Of a stretch of DNA of 64,000 nt, positions 24,540 to 34,000 are shown piece after piece; within the stretch, counting starts at the first letter, position 1, and every line of letters begins with the position of its first letter. The stretch is from NCBI RefSeq assembly GCF_005503365.1, contig NZ_SCML01000014.1:52151-116150 (forward strand). The letters are read 5' to 3'. This DNA is from Hydrogenophaga sp. 2FB. GTDB taxonomy: Bacteria > Pseudomonadota > Gammaproteobacteria > Burkholderiales > Burkholderiaceae_C. The notes beneath the pieces are model-generated. The model saw nothing but the letters and a program-made list of their open reading frames with translations, searched no databases and was not told where the DNA came from. Position numbers and translations under genes: made by a program.

Positions 24540-25232
24540 TTAAGCGGACAACTCCGATGCCCCGGCGTGAAGGCTGGCGCAAGCCGCTATGGCGAGGATC
24601 GGCAGCGGTACGTGAGAGACGCTCATGGCGCAAAAGTTTCCCCCGGCATCGATCGCCGTGTCGATGGATTGCGTGCCCAGTCCGGCCTGAAAGACGTGCG
24701 GTTCTATGCTGAGACCGCTGCCGAGCGCCTTCAGGCAGGCCTCCTTGCGCGTCCAGCACTGTAGAAAGGCCTCAAGCCGCACGCCAGGCGCGACGGCCTG
24801 GAACGCATCGAACTCCTCCGTACTGAAGTTGCGCCGCGCCAGGGCCGCCAGATCGTCCATCGGCTGCAGAAGCTCGATGTCCACCCCGATCGGGACGGCG
24901 TCGCAAATGCCAATGAGCGCCCAATCGCCACTGTGGCTCATGTTGAAGTGCGGCATACCGCCGCCGCTGAGCCGGGGCTTGCCAAAAGGACCTTCGGTGA
25001 ACACCAGTTCACCGGCGGGGCGGTCCGTGTAGCTGCCGAGCACGGTTCGCAAGGCTTGATGGCTGGCGGTGTACCGGCGCACATCGCGTTCGAAGCGAAA
25101 GCGCGCCGCCTTGGCCCGTTCGTTCACGTCGAGCAGGGTTGCTTCCGGGCGAACATCCACGCCCGCGCTCAGATCCACCAACCACAGGTGAATGGTGGGC
25201 CCATCGAGGGAAGGCAGAGGTATCGGATTCAT
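24540..25232 (-). CDS. Sfp-type 4'-phosphopantetheinyl transferase
   Basis: Transfers the phosphopantetheine arm of coenzyme A to the active-site Ser of carrier domains, converting apo to holo. At 230 residues it is the Sfp/Gsp length. Family motifs are in order: FGKPRLSGGGMPHFNMSHS (P1/P1b region), VPIGVDIELL with the Mg-binding Asp and Glu (about residues 118-124), and the WTRKEACLKALGSGL signature with Trp-x-x-Lys-Glu (about 164-178). It is the only such enzyme in view and lies just beyond the lipopeptide operon, so it very likely primes the nine carrier domains of the two megasynthases. The ATG at 25232 is divergent from the acyltransferase gene. Confidence 0.92.
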   Translation of the reverse strand: MNPIPLPSLDGPTIHLWLVDLSAGVDVRPEATLLDVNERAKAARFRFERDVRRYTASHQALRTVLGSYTDRPAGELVFTEGPFGKPRLSGGGMPHFNMSHSGDWALIGICDAVPIGVDIELLQPMDDLAALARRNFSTEEFDAFQAVAPGVRLEAFLQCWTRKEACLKALGSGLSIEPHVFQAGLGTQSIDTAIDAGGNFCAMSVSHVPLPILAIAACASLHAGASELSA

Positions 25233-25319
25233 CGTTGGACCGGTAGGATAGCGGGCTCGTATGACTTCGCGCGCGCCCCTGTGGTGCGCACGCCGATCGA
25301 CCTCATCCTGATTTCAAGC

Positions 25320-26417
25320 ATGACCCCGGCACTTTCTGTATGGCTGGATCTGTGCCGTGTGTTGGCCGCACTGGCGGTGTACGTCGGGCACTCCTCGTTG
25401 CTGCATGTCGCACCCGAGGGCGTGAGCGCGACCTGGCAGCGCTCGGCCGATGACGCCGTCACCGCGTTTTTCGTGATCTCGGGCATTGTGATCGCCCATA
25501 CCAGCCGTCAGCGGCAGAACCAGGGCGGTGCGGGTCACTATGTGCTGGCGCGCCTTTCGCGGGTGTATTCGGTGGCGATCCCGGCGGTCCTGTTCGCACT
25601 GGCGGTGGATCTGGTCGGCATGCGCTTCGACCCCAGCCTTTACGTGGTGGACTGGCAGTATCCACGGCTCTGGCTGCATCTCCCGTTCCACTGGCTGTTC
25701 CTCGGGGAAACCTGGTTTGGCGCCATTCAGCCTCTGAGCATGGCGCCTTATTGGTCGCTGGGCTACGAGGTCTGGTACTACGTGCTGTTCGGTTGCGTGC
25801 TGTACTTGACGGGGCACACGCGGCGGGTGGCCGTGGTCGTCGTGCTGCTGATCATGGGGCCCCGCATTCTGTTGCTCTGGCCGGCCTGGTGGTTCGGTGT
25901 GGTCCTGTACCGGCGCATGGGCCGCCTGGCCGTCGGACGCGCATGGGCCTGGTGCTTCATGCTCGTGGCCGTGCTGGGCTATCTTGCGTTCTTCCTGTCG
26001 GGTCTTCGCGCCGAAACCGATGCCGCATCGAAGGCGCTGTACGCCTGGGCCAGCACCTGGTTGCCCAGCCCGTTTGATCCGGGTTCGACCGTGCATGTCC
26101 TGTCCGACTACGTGATGGCGCTGCTGTTCGCGCTGTTCGTGGTGGGCGCCGCGCACTGCGGATGGGACTTCGGGGAGCGCGGCGCGCGCCTGATCCGTTT
26201 CCTCGCCGGCTTCACCTTCACGTTCTACCTGATCCATTACACGTTGCTGCTCTGCGCGCAGGCCATGGGCTATACAGCACCTTCGTGGTCCGTGTACGCG
26301 ATCACCTTTGCCGTGGTCTGCCTGTTCACGTGGGCGGTGGCCCAGGTTGGCGAGTTGCGCCGCGACCGGTACCGCCAACTGTTTCGGCTCATGGCCCGGC
26401 GGCTCGTGCGCGCCTGA
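25320..26417 (+). CDS. Acyltransferase family 3 (OafA/NolL-like) membrane protein
   Basis: Polytopic acyltransferase of 365 residues from the ATG at 25320; earlier starts would run into the promoter region of the divergent phosphopantetheinyl transferase. The N-terminus has the family motif LDLCRVLAALAVYVGHSS with the conserved Arg and His, then FFVISGIVIAHTS and WSLGYEVWYYVLFG. About ten hydrophobic segments follow. Such proteins O-acylate polysaccharides or lipids using cytoplasmic acyl-CoA. The target could be the EPS or the lipopeptide. It ends 4 bp from the convergent hydrolase gene. Confidence 0.88.
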   Translation: MTPALSVWLDLCRVLAALAVYVGHSSLLHVAPEGVSATWQRSADDAVTAFFVISGIVIAHTSRQRQNQGGAGHYVLARLSRVYSVAIPAVLFALAVDLVGMRFDPSLYVVDWQYPRLWLHLPFHWLFLGETWFGAIQPLSMAPYWSLGYEVWYYVLFGCVLYLTGHTRRVAVVVVLLIMGPRILLLWPAWWFGVVLYRRMGRLAVGRAWAWCFMLVAVLGYLAFFLSGLRAETDAASKALYAWASTWLPSPFDPGSTVHVLSDYVMALLFALFVVGAAHCGWDFGERGARLIRFLAGFTFTFYLIHYTLLLCAQAMGYTAPSWSVYAITFAVVCLFTWAVAQVGELRRDRYRQLFRLMARRLVRA

Positions 26418-26421
26418 GGCG

Positions 26422-27288
26422 CTACCAGGTCGTGTGTTCCGGGCGGTCGCAGATCGACTCGGCCCAATCCCCCAGGTGGGACATCAACCATTGCTGGGAG
26501 GACAGTCTCGTCGCTGTGTGGTCCATGTCCAGCAGATGCTCGCAGCGCACCTGATCCACGAACGCGTGTTCCTTGAAGCTGTCGCGCCACTGGCCGGCGT
26601 AGTTGTAGGTCCACCAGACGCTCGAGGTATAGATCACGAAAACCTCGACGCCCCGGTCCACAAGGGTCTCCAGGGACGCCGCAAAGGCCGCCTTGTCGGG
26701 GGCTGCTCGGCCCATGTCCAGCGTGGAGTTGCGCTCGTCGGCAATGCGCAAGGATTTCTGCAAAGGCGCCAATGCCAGACGGAGGGCTCTTGCGGACCAA
26801 TGCAGCAGCGTGGTCAGCGGCTTGCGGGTGATCTGTGGAATGCGCCGGCGCCAGAGGGCTTTGACCGTGGGATAGGCGTAGCCATCCATCATCCACAAGC
26901 CGACCACGCGGGGGTCTGACTCCGCGACGGCCATGCCGTTGTGCGCCCCGGAGCAGATGCCGCCGACCACGAACCGCTTGACGTTGCAGATGCGCTCCAT
27001 GTGGTCCATGGCGGCTCGCAGGTCCATGACGGCTTGCTCTTCGAATGTCTTTCCCTGCGCCGTCACGCGGCTGTCGCCTTGGCCCGACAGGTCGAAGCGC
27101 AAGGTGGCGATGCCTCGCCGGCTCAATTCACGCGCCAGTTTCACGTTGAGCCGGTGCGGGCCCATGCGCGAGATCACGCCCGCGTTGTGCAGCAGAACGC
27201 CGACCTGCTGGGTCTCTCCACCCTCTGGCAGGGTCAGCGTCCCCACCAGGTGGCGCTCCGCGCCGAAGACCACCAGGATGTCGCTCAT
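26422..27288 (-). CDS. Alpha/beta hydrolase with Cys nucleophile elbow (hydrolase-1 type, copy B)
   Basis: 288-residue alpha/beta-hydrolase-fold protein, started at the ATG at 27288, which overlaps the previous stop by 4 bp. The nucleophile elbow reads GGICSGAHNG, placing Cys112 where Ser normally sits. FDLSGQGDSR marks the oxyanion strand, and the late MDHTATR probably holds the catalytic His. It closely parallels the protein at 43111-43962 (shared NSGVI/NAGVI...GPHR.NV.LAR block). It resembles the exosortase-A-associated hydrolase 1 family (TIGR03100 by recollection). Last gene of the lipopeptide operon. Possible thioesterase for editing or release of carrier-bound intermediates; unproven. 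Confidence 0.8.
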   Translation of the reverse strand: MSDILVVFGAERHLVGTLTLPEGGETQQVGVLLHNAGVISRMGPHRLNVKLARELSRRGIATLRFDLSGQGDSRVTAQGKTFEEQAVMDLRAAMDHMERICNVKRFVVGGICSGAHNGMAVAESDPRVVGLWMMDGYAYPTVKALWRRRIPQITRKPLTTLLHWSARALRLALAPLQKSLRIADERNSTLDMGRAAPDKAAFAASLETLVDRGVEVFVIYTSSVWWTYNYAGQWRDSFKEHAFVDQVRCEHLLDMDHTATRLSSQQWLMSHLGDWAESICDRPEHTTW

Positions 27289-28079
27289 GGCGCGCTCCGG
27301 TCGATGGACGTTTGAAGCAGCTTCAAGGCGTCTGCGGGTACGAGGGCGGTGTTCAAGGCTTCTTCCGAGGTCCAGTCGAACGTGTGGCGCAGAGACTCTG
27401 CGTGGCAACTGCTTCCCATGCGCGTGAGGACGGCTTTCAGGGTCGGTTGTTGCAAGGCCGTGGGGTTGTGGATGACCACGGTCTGGCGCGCGCGCGCGGC
27501 GCTCAAAGGGGACACATCGAGTTGCTCGACTTGCGCCACCAGTTTGGGGCCGACGCCGAACCCAATGAACTCGGTGTTGGGGGATGTGGGCGCGGTCGGC
27601 TTGCGGAGCAGGCTGTCGAGCGACTTGGCATCTGCGCCCGCCAATTCCTTGAGGTAGGCCGGCCCGTTCAGGATGGGTTCCCACAACACGAGGGTGTCGG
27701 GTGCCCGTGGGGCGTTGGTCGACGCGAGCGCGGCCAGCGTCGCCCCCAACCGCGCACCCACCCAGCTCACGCGGGAGTCGGCGGACCGCTGCCGCAGTTC
27801 GTGGTCGGCGAGCTGGAGGTCGGCGCACCAGCCACCGAGTTCACCTTCTTCATCGTCGCCGGAGGATTCGCCCGTGCCAAAGTAGTCGAAGCGCATCACG
27901 TGCGTGCCGTGGTGGCTCAGGCGATCGGCCAGCACGCGGTACAGACGGTGCAGCCGAACCGCTTCCTGCCCGAACGGGTTGCAGAGCAGTACCGCCATGC
28001 CGGTGGGACGCCGGGGGTTGGCCGGGTGGAAGATGCCGTACAGCTGACGAGCTTGCGGACCAAAACGGAAGGGGCTCAC
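27285..28079 (-). CDS. Alpha/beta-hydrolase-fold protein without nucleophile (hydrolase-2 type, copy B)
   Basis: 264-residue protein with GTG start at 28079 overlapping the NRPS stop by 4 bp. The fold is evident: LLCNPFGQEAVRLHRLYRVLADRL, MRFDYFGTGESSGDD and WEPILNGPAYLKEL. The elbow is VGARLGATLAAL, with Arg110 at the nucleophile position, and the late catalytic His seems absent (HTFDWTSEEAL). It is a clear paralogue of the product of 43959-44765. Members of the exosortase-A-associated hydrolase 2 family (TIGR03101), as I recall them, also have GLRLG here. It may be a non-catalytic partner or scaffold of the neighbouring Cys hydrolase. Confidence 0.8.
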   Translation of the reverse strand: MSPFRFGPQARQLYGIFHPANPRRPTGMAVLLCNPFGQEAVRLHRLYRVLADRLSHHGTHVMRFDYFGTGESSGDDEEGELGGWCADLQLADHELRQRSADSRVSWVGARLGATLAALASTNAPRAPDTLVLWEPILNGPAYLKELAGADAKSLDSLLRKPTAPTSPNTEFIGFGVGPKLVAQVEQLDVSPLSAARARQTVVIHNPTALQQPTLKAVLTRMGSSCHAESLRHTFDWTSEEALNTALVPADALKLLQTSIDRSAP

Positions 28080-31000
28080 CGGATGCGGTCCATCAGTTTG
28101 CTGAACCAGCCATCGGGAGCGCTGTCACCCTCATCGGGTGGCGTTGGCGCATCGGTGGTGTTGTCCATGGTGGCGGCGATCTGGCCGAGGTTGTCGAAGA
28201 TCAACTGGCGCACCGTCAAGGCAACACCGGGCCGTTTGTTGAGTTCGGTGATGGCGCGCATCGCGAGCAACGAATGGCCTCCCAGGTCGAAGAAGTTGTC
28301 GGTCACGCCGACTTGCGACACCCCGAGCAGGCGTTGCCAGACCTCGGCGACGGCGAGCTCCGACGGTGTGCCGGGTGGCACGAGGTCATGGGCCGGGGTT
28401 TGCGCCCCCTCCGATGGCTTGGGCAACTCGTGGCGGTTGATCTTGCCGTTGGGCAGCAGTGGAATGGATGCCAGCTCGATGAAGTGCTGAGGCACCATGT
28501 ACTCGGGTAGCGATGCCCGCAGATGTTCGCGCAAGCCGTGGGTGGGGGGCATGTCGGCCTGCGGCACAACATACGCGACCAGGCGCACATCCCCTGGCAC
28601 GTCCTCCCGCACGATGACCACGGTTCGGGCCACTTGCGGGTGCATGCCGAGTTGAGACTCGATCTCGCCCAGCTCGATGCGGTGTCCGCGCACCTTGACC
28701 TGGAAGTCCAGGCGACCCTGGTGTTCGAGCAGGCCATTGTTGCGCCAGCGGCCCCGATCGCCCGTCCGGTACAGGCGCGCACCGGGTTGGAAAGGGTCGG
28801 CGATGAAGCGCTCGGCGGTGAGTTCGGGTCGGTGCAGGTAGCCCAGTGTCACGCCGTCGCCGCCGATGTAGATCTCGCCCGGCACGCCGACGGGGCAGGG
28901 TTGCTGCGACTCGTCGAGGATGTGCACCGTCGTGTTGGCGATGGGGCGGCCGATGAAGATGCCCTGTTCGGGTTGCGTGACTTTCCAGCAGGTGGACCAC
29001 ACGGTGGTTTCGGTGGGGCCGTACATGTTCCACAACGCGCCGGTGCGCGCCAGCAGTTGCTCGGCGAGGTCCTGCGGGAGGCCTTCGCCACCGATCAGCG
29101 CCTTGAAGTGCGGCGAGCCCTGCCAGCCCGCGTCGATGAGGATGCGCCACGTCGAGGGCGTGGCCTGCATGACCGTGGCGTTGTGGTGCTCGATGAGCTG
29201 GCGCAGCGCGGCGCCGTTGAGGGTCTGATCGCGCGTGGCGAGCACCACGCGGGCGCCCACGCTCAGGGGCAGCAACAACTCGAGGACGGCGATGTCGAAC
29301 GACAGCGTGGTCACCGCCACCAGGCTGTCCTCGGCGGTGAGCCCTGGCGCCTGGGCCATGCTGTTGAGGAAGTTGACGACCGCGCGGTGGTGCACGACCA
29401 CGCCCTTGGGCTTGCCGGTGGACCCGGAGGTGTAGATCACGTAGGCCGGGTCTTCGGGTCGCGCATCGCGGTCGTCGGCGGTCGTCAGCGGCGAATCGGG
29501 TTGAGCGGCGATGAAGGCGATATCGACATCCAGCAGCAAGGACCGATCGCGCGGCCAGTGGAGCGCGTGCACCAGCGCCGCTTCCGTGATCAGCAGGGCC
29601 AGCCGGGCGTCTTCCGCCATGTAGGCCAGGCGGTCGGCGGGGTAGGCGGGGTCCAGAGGCACGTAGGCCGCACCGGCCTTGAGGACGGCCAGTTGCGCGA
29701 CCACCATGTCGATACCGCGATCCACGCACAGGCCGACCAGGGCGCCGCGTCCGATGCCTTTGCTGCGCAGGGCATGGGCCAATCGGTTGGCGCGCGACAT
29801 CAGCTCGCCGTAGCGCAGGCTGCCCACGCCGGTTTGTTCCAGCGCGGCGGCAGCTGGCGTCCGTGCCGCTTGCCGGTCCAGGAGCCCATGCACGGTGGTC
29901 TCGGCGCCGGGTTGCACGGCGGTGTCGTTCCAGTCGGCCAGATGTTGTTGGTCTGCGTTCCCCAGCAAGGGGAGCGAGGACAGCCGCTGGAGCGGATCGG
30001 AGACGACCCGCTCGACGATGGCCATGAAGGCGCTCAAGAGCCGCTCGCCGGTGGCGGGTTCGAACACGTCGGTGGAGTAGGACAGAACGGCGAGGCCGGT
30101 CGCGTGCGTATCGACGCTGAGCGACAGGTCGAATTGCGCGCTGCCCGTTTCGAACTTGAAGTGTTCGTAGGAGAGCCCGTCGATGCTTTGCGCGGGCTGG
30201 GGTGCCGCGAGCACGTTGAACAACACCTGCACCAAGGGGGCCGTGTCCGCATTGCGGTGCGTGTGCACGGCTTCGACCAAGGCCTCGAACGGGAGATCCT
30301 GATGGGCGTATGCCTGCAGCGAGGTTTCGCGCACGCGCTGGAGCAGGTCGACGAAGGTGAGGTCGCCCGACAGGTCGGTGCGCATCACCACGGTGTTGAC
30401 GAGTGTGCCGATCAGGTGTTCCGCATGCACCTGCGTCCGGTTGGCGATGGGGGTACCGACCGCCACATCCTTGACGCCGCAGAACCGACCCAGCATCAGC
30501 TGGAAACAGGCCAGCAGCAGCATATAGGGCGTGGCGTTGTGTTCGGCCGCCGTGCGCCTGAGGACACTCAAGGTCGCGGGTTCGAAGGTCGCGGTGATCC
30601 GTGCGCCCAGCCCCGTGTTGGCGCCTTGCCGCCGGCGGTCGAATGGCAGGGGAAGGGGTTCAAGGCCCTGCAGTGCTTGTTTCCAGAAGCGCAACTGGTC
30701 CGAGAGGGCTGCGGTATCGAAGGCTTCGCGCTGCCAGCTGGCGTAGTCGGCGAAGTCGATCCGTGGCGGTGTCAACGCGGGTTCGCGGCCGTTCAGGAGC
30801 GCTGGATAGATGACGGCCATTTCCCGCATGAGGATGCCGGCCGACCAACCGTCGCCAATGGCATGGTGGATGGACCAGAACAACACATGGTCCTGGTCGT
30901 CGAGTTTCACCAGCGTCGGTCTGTGCAAAGGCCCCGAGGCCAGGTCGTACGGCTGGATGCTGAGCCGGTTCAACAACTGGGCTGCGGCGGCCTCGCGTTC

Positions 31001-34000
31001 GTCCACCGGAAGGTGGTGCAGGTCGACATGTTCCACCGCGACCTGTTCGACGGGGCCGATGCGTTGCATGGGCTCGCCATCCACGGCCACCAGGGTGGTC
31101 CGGAAGGCTTCGTGGCGCTCCATCAACTTGTGCAGGGACGCCACCAGCACCGCGCTGTCCAGGGCCCCGCGCAGACGCGCCGCGAACGGCATGTTGTAGG
31201 CGGTTGTTTCGGGGTTGACCTGTTGAACGAGCCACATGCGGCGCTGCGAGTAGGACGTGGGCAGCAGACGGTCGCGGTCGACACGGGTCAGGGCGGGCCA
31301 GGTTTGCACCGGGTCGCCGGGCGTCTCGTGCAGGTGTTGTTCCACCACGGCGGCAAGGCCTGCGATGTGGGGTGCTTCAAAGAGCGCGCGCAGGGGCAGT
31401 TCGACCGCCAGCACGTCCCGGATGCGGGCCACCACCTGCGTGGCCAGGAGCGAATGGCCGCCCAGTTCAAAGAAGTTCTCGTGCACGCCGAACGCGTCGG
31501 AGCGCAGCACCGTGCGCCAGATGTCCCACAGGGCCTGTTCGATGGGGCTTCGGGGCATGACGAGCGCATGGTCCTCGGCCGTGGTGATCTGCTGTGCATC
31601 GGGTGCCGGCAGGCGTGCCCGGTCCACCTTGCCGTTGACTTGCATCGGCAACGCGGCCAGGAAGACGATGGCGCCGGGCAGATAGGCCTCTGGCAATTGA
31701 CGGGCCAGATCGGCTCGCAAGTCACTGACCGTGGGTTGCTTGGACGGCTTGGCCACCACGTAGGCCACCAGCATCGGCATGCCCTCGCGGTCCATGCCGG
31801 GCATCACGGTGCACTGCTGCACGGCGGGATGGGCCGCCAGCGCGGCGGCCACCTCGGCGGGCTCCACGCGCACGCCACGGATCTTCAACTGATCGTCCAG
31901 ACGACCAGCGATCTCGAGCACGCCGTCGTGGCGGAATCGGCCACGATCACCCGTGAAGTACAGCAAATCGTCGGGTGCATCGGCGTTGGACGCGTTGGCG
32001 CGCCATGGGTTGGCGCGGAAGCGTTGGCGGGTTTCCTCAGGCAGGTTGAGGTAGCCCAGGGAGCGCAATGGCGTGCGCAGGACGACTTCGCCGCCCTCGC
32101 CGATGCCACAACGTCGGCCCGTCGCATCCAGCACCAGAACCTGGCTGTCGGGCAACGCCCGGCCCACCGGTTGAATGCCTGCGCGGCGGCTGTCTTCCAC
32201 CACATGGAAGCAGCGCGCCATGGTGGTTTCCGTGGGGCCGTAGAGGTTCACCAGACGGCCCGCGGTGCCGCAACGGGCGCGCCAGGCGGTGACCAGCGTG
32301 TCGAGCAAGGGCTCGCCAGCGGCAAACCACCAGCGCATTGCGTTCAAGGGTTGCTGCAGGCGGGTTCCACGCAGCCAGGCCTGCATCACGGACGGGGTGC
32401 TGTGCACGATGCTGATGGACTCGCGGGCCAGCCAGACCATGGGATCGAGCAGGTCGCGGTCCTGCGGTATGCACAAGGTGGCGCCGCTCGTCAGGGGCAG
32501 CAGCACGTCGCGCAACATCGGGTCGAACGACAGGCCGACCAGTTGCGAGACACGGTCCTGAGGGGTGACGTCAAACGCGGTGCGTTGCCAATCGAGGAAA
32601 TGGCTCAATCCCCGGTGGCGGCCAACGACCGCCTTGGGCACGCCCGTGCTGCCGGAGGTGAAGAAGATGTAGGCCGGATCGTCTGCGCCAATGGACGGGC
32701 GTTCGAACGACGCCGGTGTGCCGACGTTCGTGTCGACCAGGTCGTCCAGTTGCGGTGTGAGTGCCAGAGTCACGTCGATGCCCAGGCCTTCGTAGGCTTG
32801 CGCGTCCTGGGTGGCGTCGCCCACCAGGCAGATCGCGCGGGCCTTGCTCTCGCGCAGCATGGCCTGCCTGCGCTGCAGCGGCATCGCCGGGTCCAGCGTC
32901 ACGAACACCGCACCGCTGACCAGCGCCGCCAGCATGGCCGTGACCACGGCAAAACTGCGGTTGCCGGCAATGGCCACGACGTCGCCAGGGCCCACACCCG
33001 CATCGCGCAGGCGTGTCGCCACCGTGAGCATGGCGCGTTCCAGATCCGCGTACGTGTGCTGCTGTTGCGCGAACCGCACGGCGATGTGGTCGGGGCGCTG
33101 GGCGGCTTGCGCGAACAGACGGTCCGTCACGGGCCTGAAGGCCGGCGGCGGCAATGCCGACGCGGGATCCGCGAGCAAGGCCTGGCTCTGGGGTGTGAGC
33201 AAAGAGAACGCCTCCAAGGGCTGCTCGGGTTGCTGCACCGCTTGTTGCAGCACTTGCGCGAGTTGCTCCAGGAGTTGGCGCACGGCCGGCGCGCACAGCC
33301 GGTCGGTTCGGTAGGAGACCCCCATGTGGACCTGGCCCGGCAGGGCCTGGATGTAGAGGGTGAGGGAGAACTTGGGCGCCGCCGCGCCGATCGGGACGCT
33401 CTCGCTGGTCAAGCCTTCCAGTCGAAGGGTGTCTTCCCAGCGGCCGACGGCATTGACGAGCACATCGAAGAACGGCGAGCGGTCCAGCTCGCGCTGGGGC
33501 GAGAGCTCGGCCACCAGCCGGTCGAACGGCACCTCCTGATGGGCCCAGGCATCGAGCATGTTGTCGCGGACCCGGTGTAGCAAGCCCCTGAAGTCGGCGA
33601 CGCCTTGGAGTTCGCTGCGCAAGACGAGGGTGTTCAGCAGCGGTCCCACGACCGATTCGAGTTCCGGGTTGTCACGCCCCACGACGGGCATGCCCACGGC
33701 CACGTCCTGTTGCCCGGTGCGCCGCATGAGCAGCAGCTTGAAAGCCGCCAGCAACACCATGAAGACGCTGGCATTGTGTTGCTGGGCCAGCCTCTCCACA
33801 CCGTGGACAAGGGATGTCGGCAGCGCGATGGACTCCAGCAGACCGGCGTCGGCGCGGGGCGCGGCGGGGTCCTCGATGTCGATCGGCAGGCGCAAGGGTT
33901 GCAGGCCTTGAAGCTGTTGGCGCCAATAGTCCATCGACGCAGCGAACGCGTCCGATTGCGTCCGGGTCTGCTCCCAGTGCGCGACGTCGCGCCACTGCAA

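Noticed and set aside
27289..27828. N-terminal extension of the hydrolase at 26422-27288 by 180 codons
   Set aside because: The extension lies entirely inside the preceding hydrolase-2 gene in another frame, is Arg/Pro-rich, and the ATG at 27288 in a 4-bp overlap aligns with the paralogue start.
28523..33580. Very long plus-strand open frame (about 1685 codons) opposite the FAAL-NRPS gene, with similar ones at 35942-41074, 47155-51000 and 54580-58587
   Set aside because: They are antisense to strongly supported NRPS/PKS domains. Their translations are low-complexity and His/Gln/Val/Arg-rich, without motifs. Long antisense frames are expected in GC-rich DNA with strong third-position bias.
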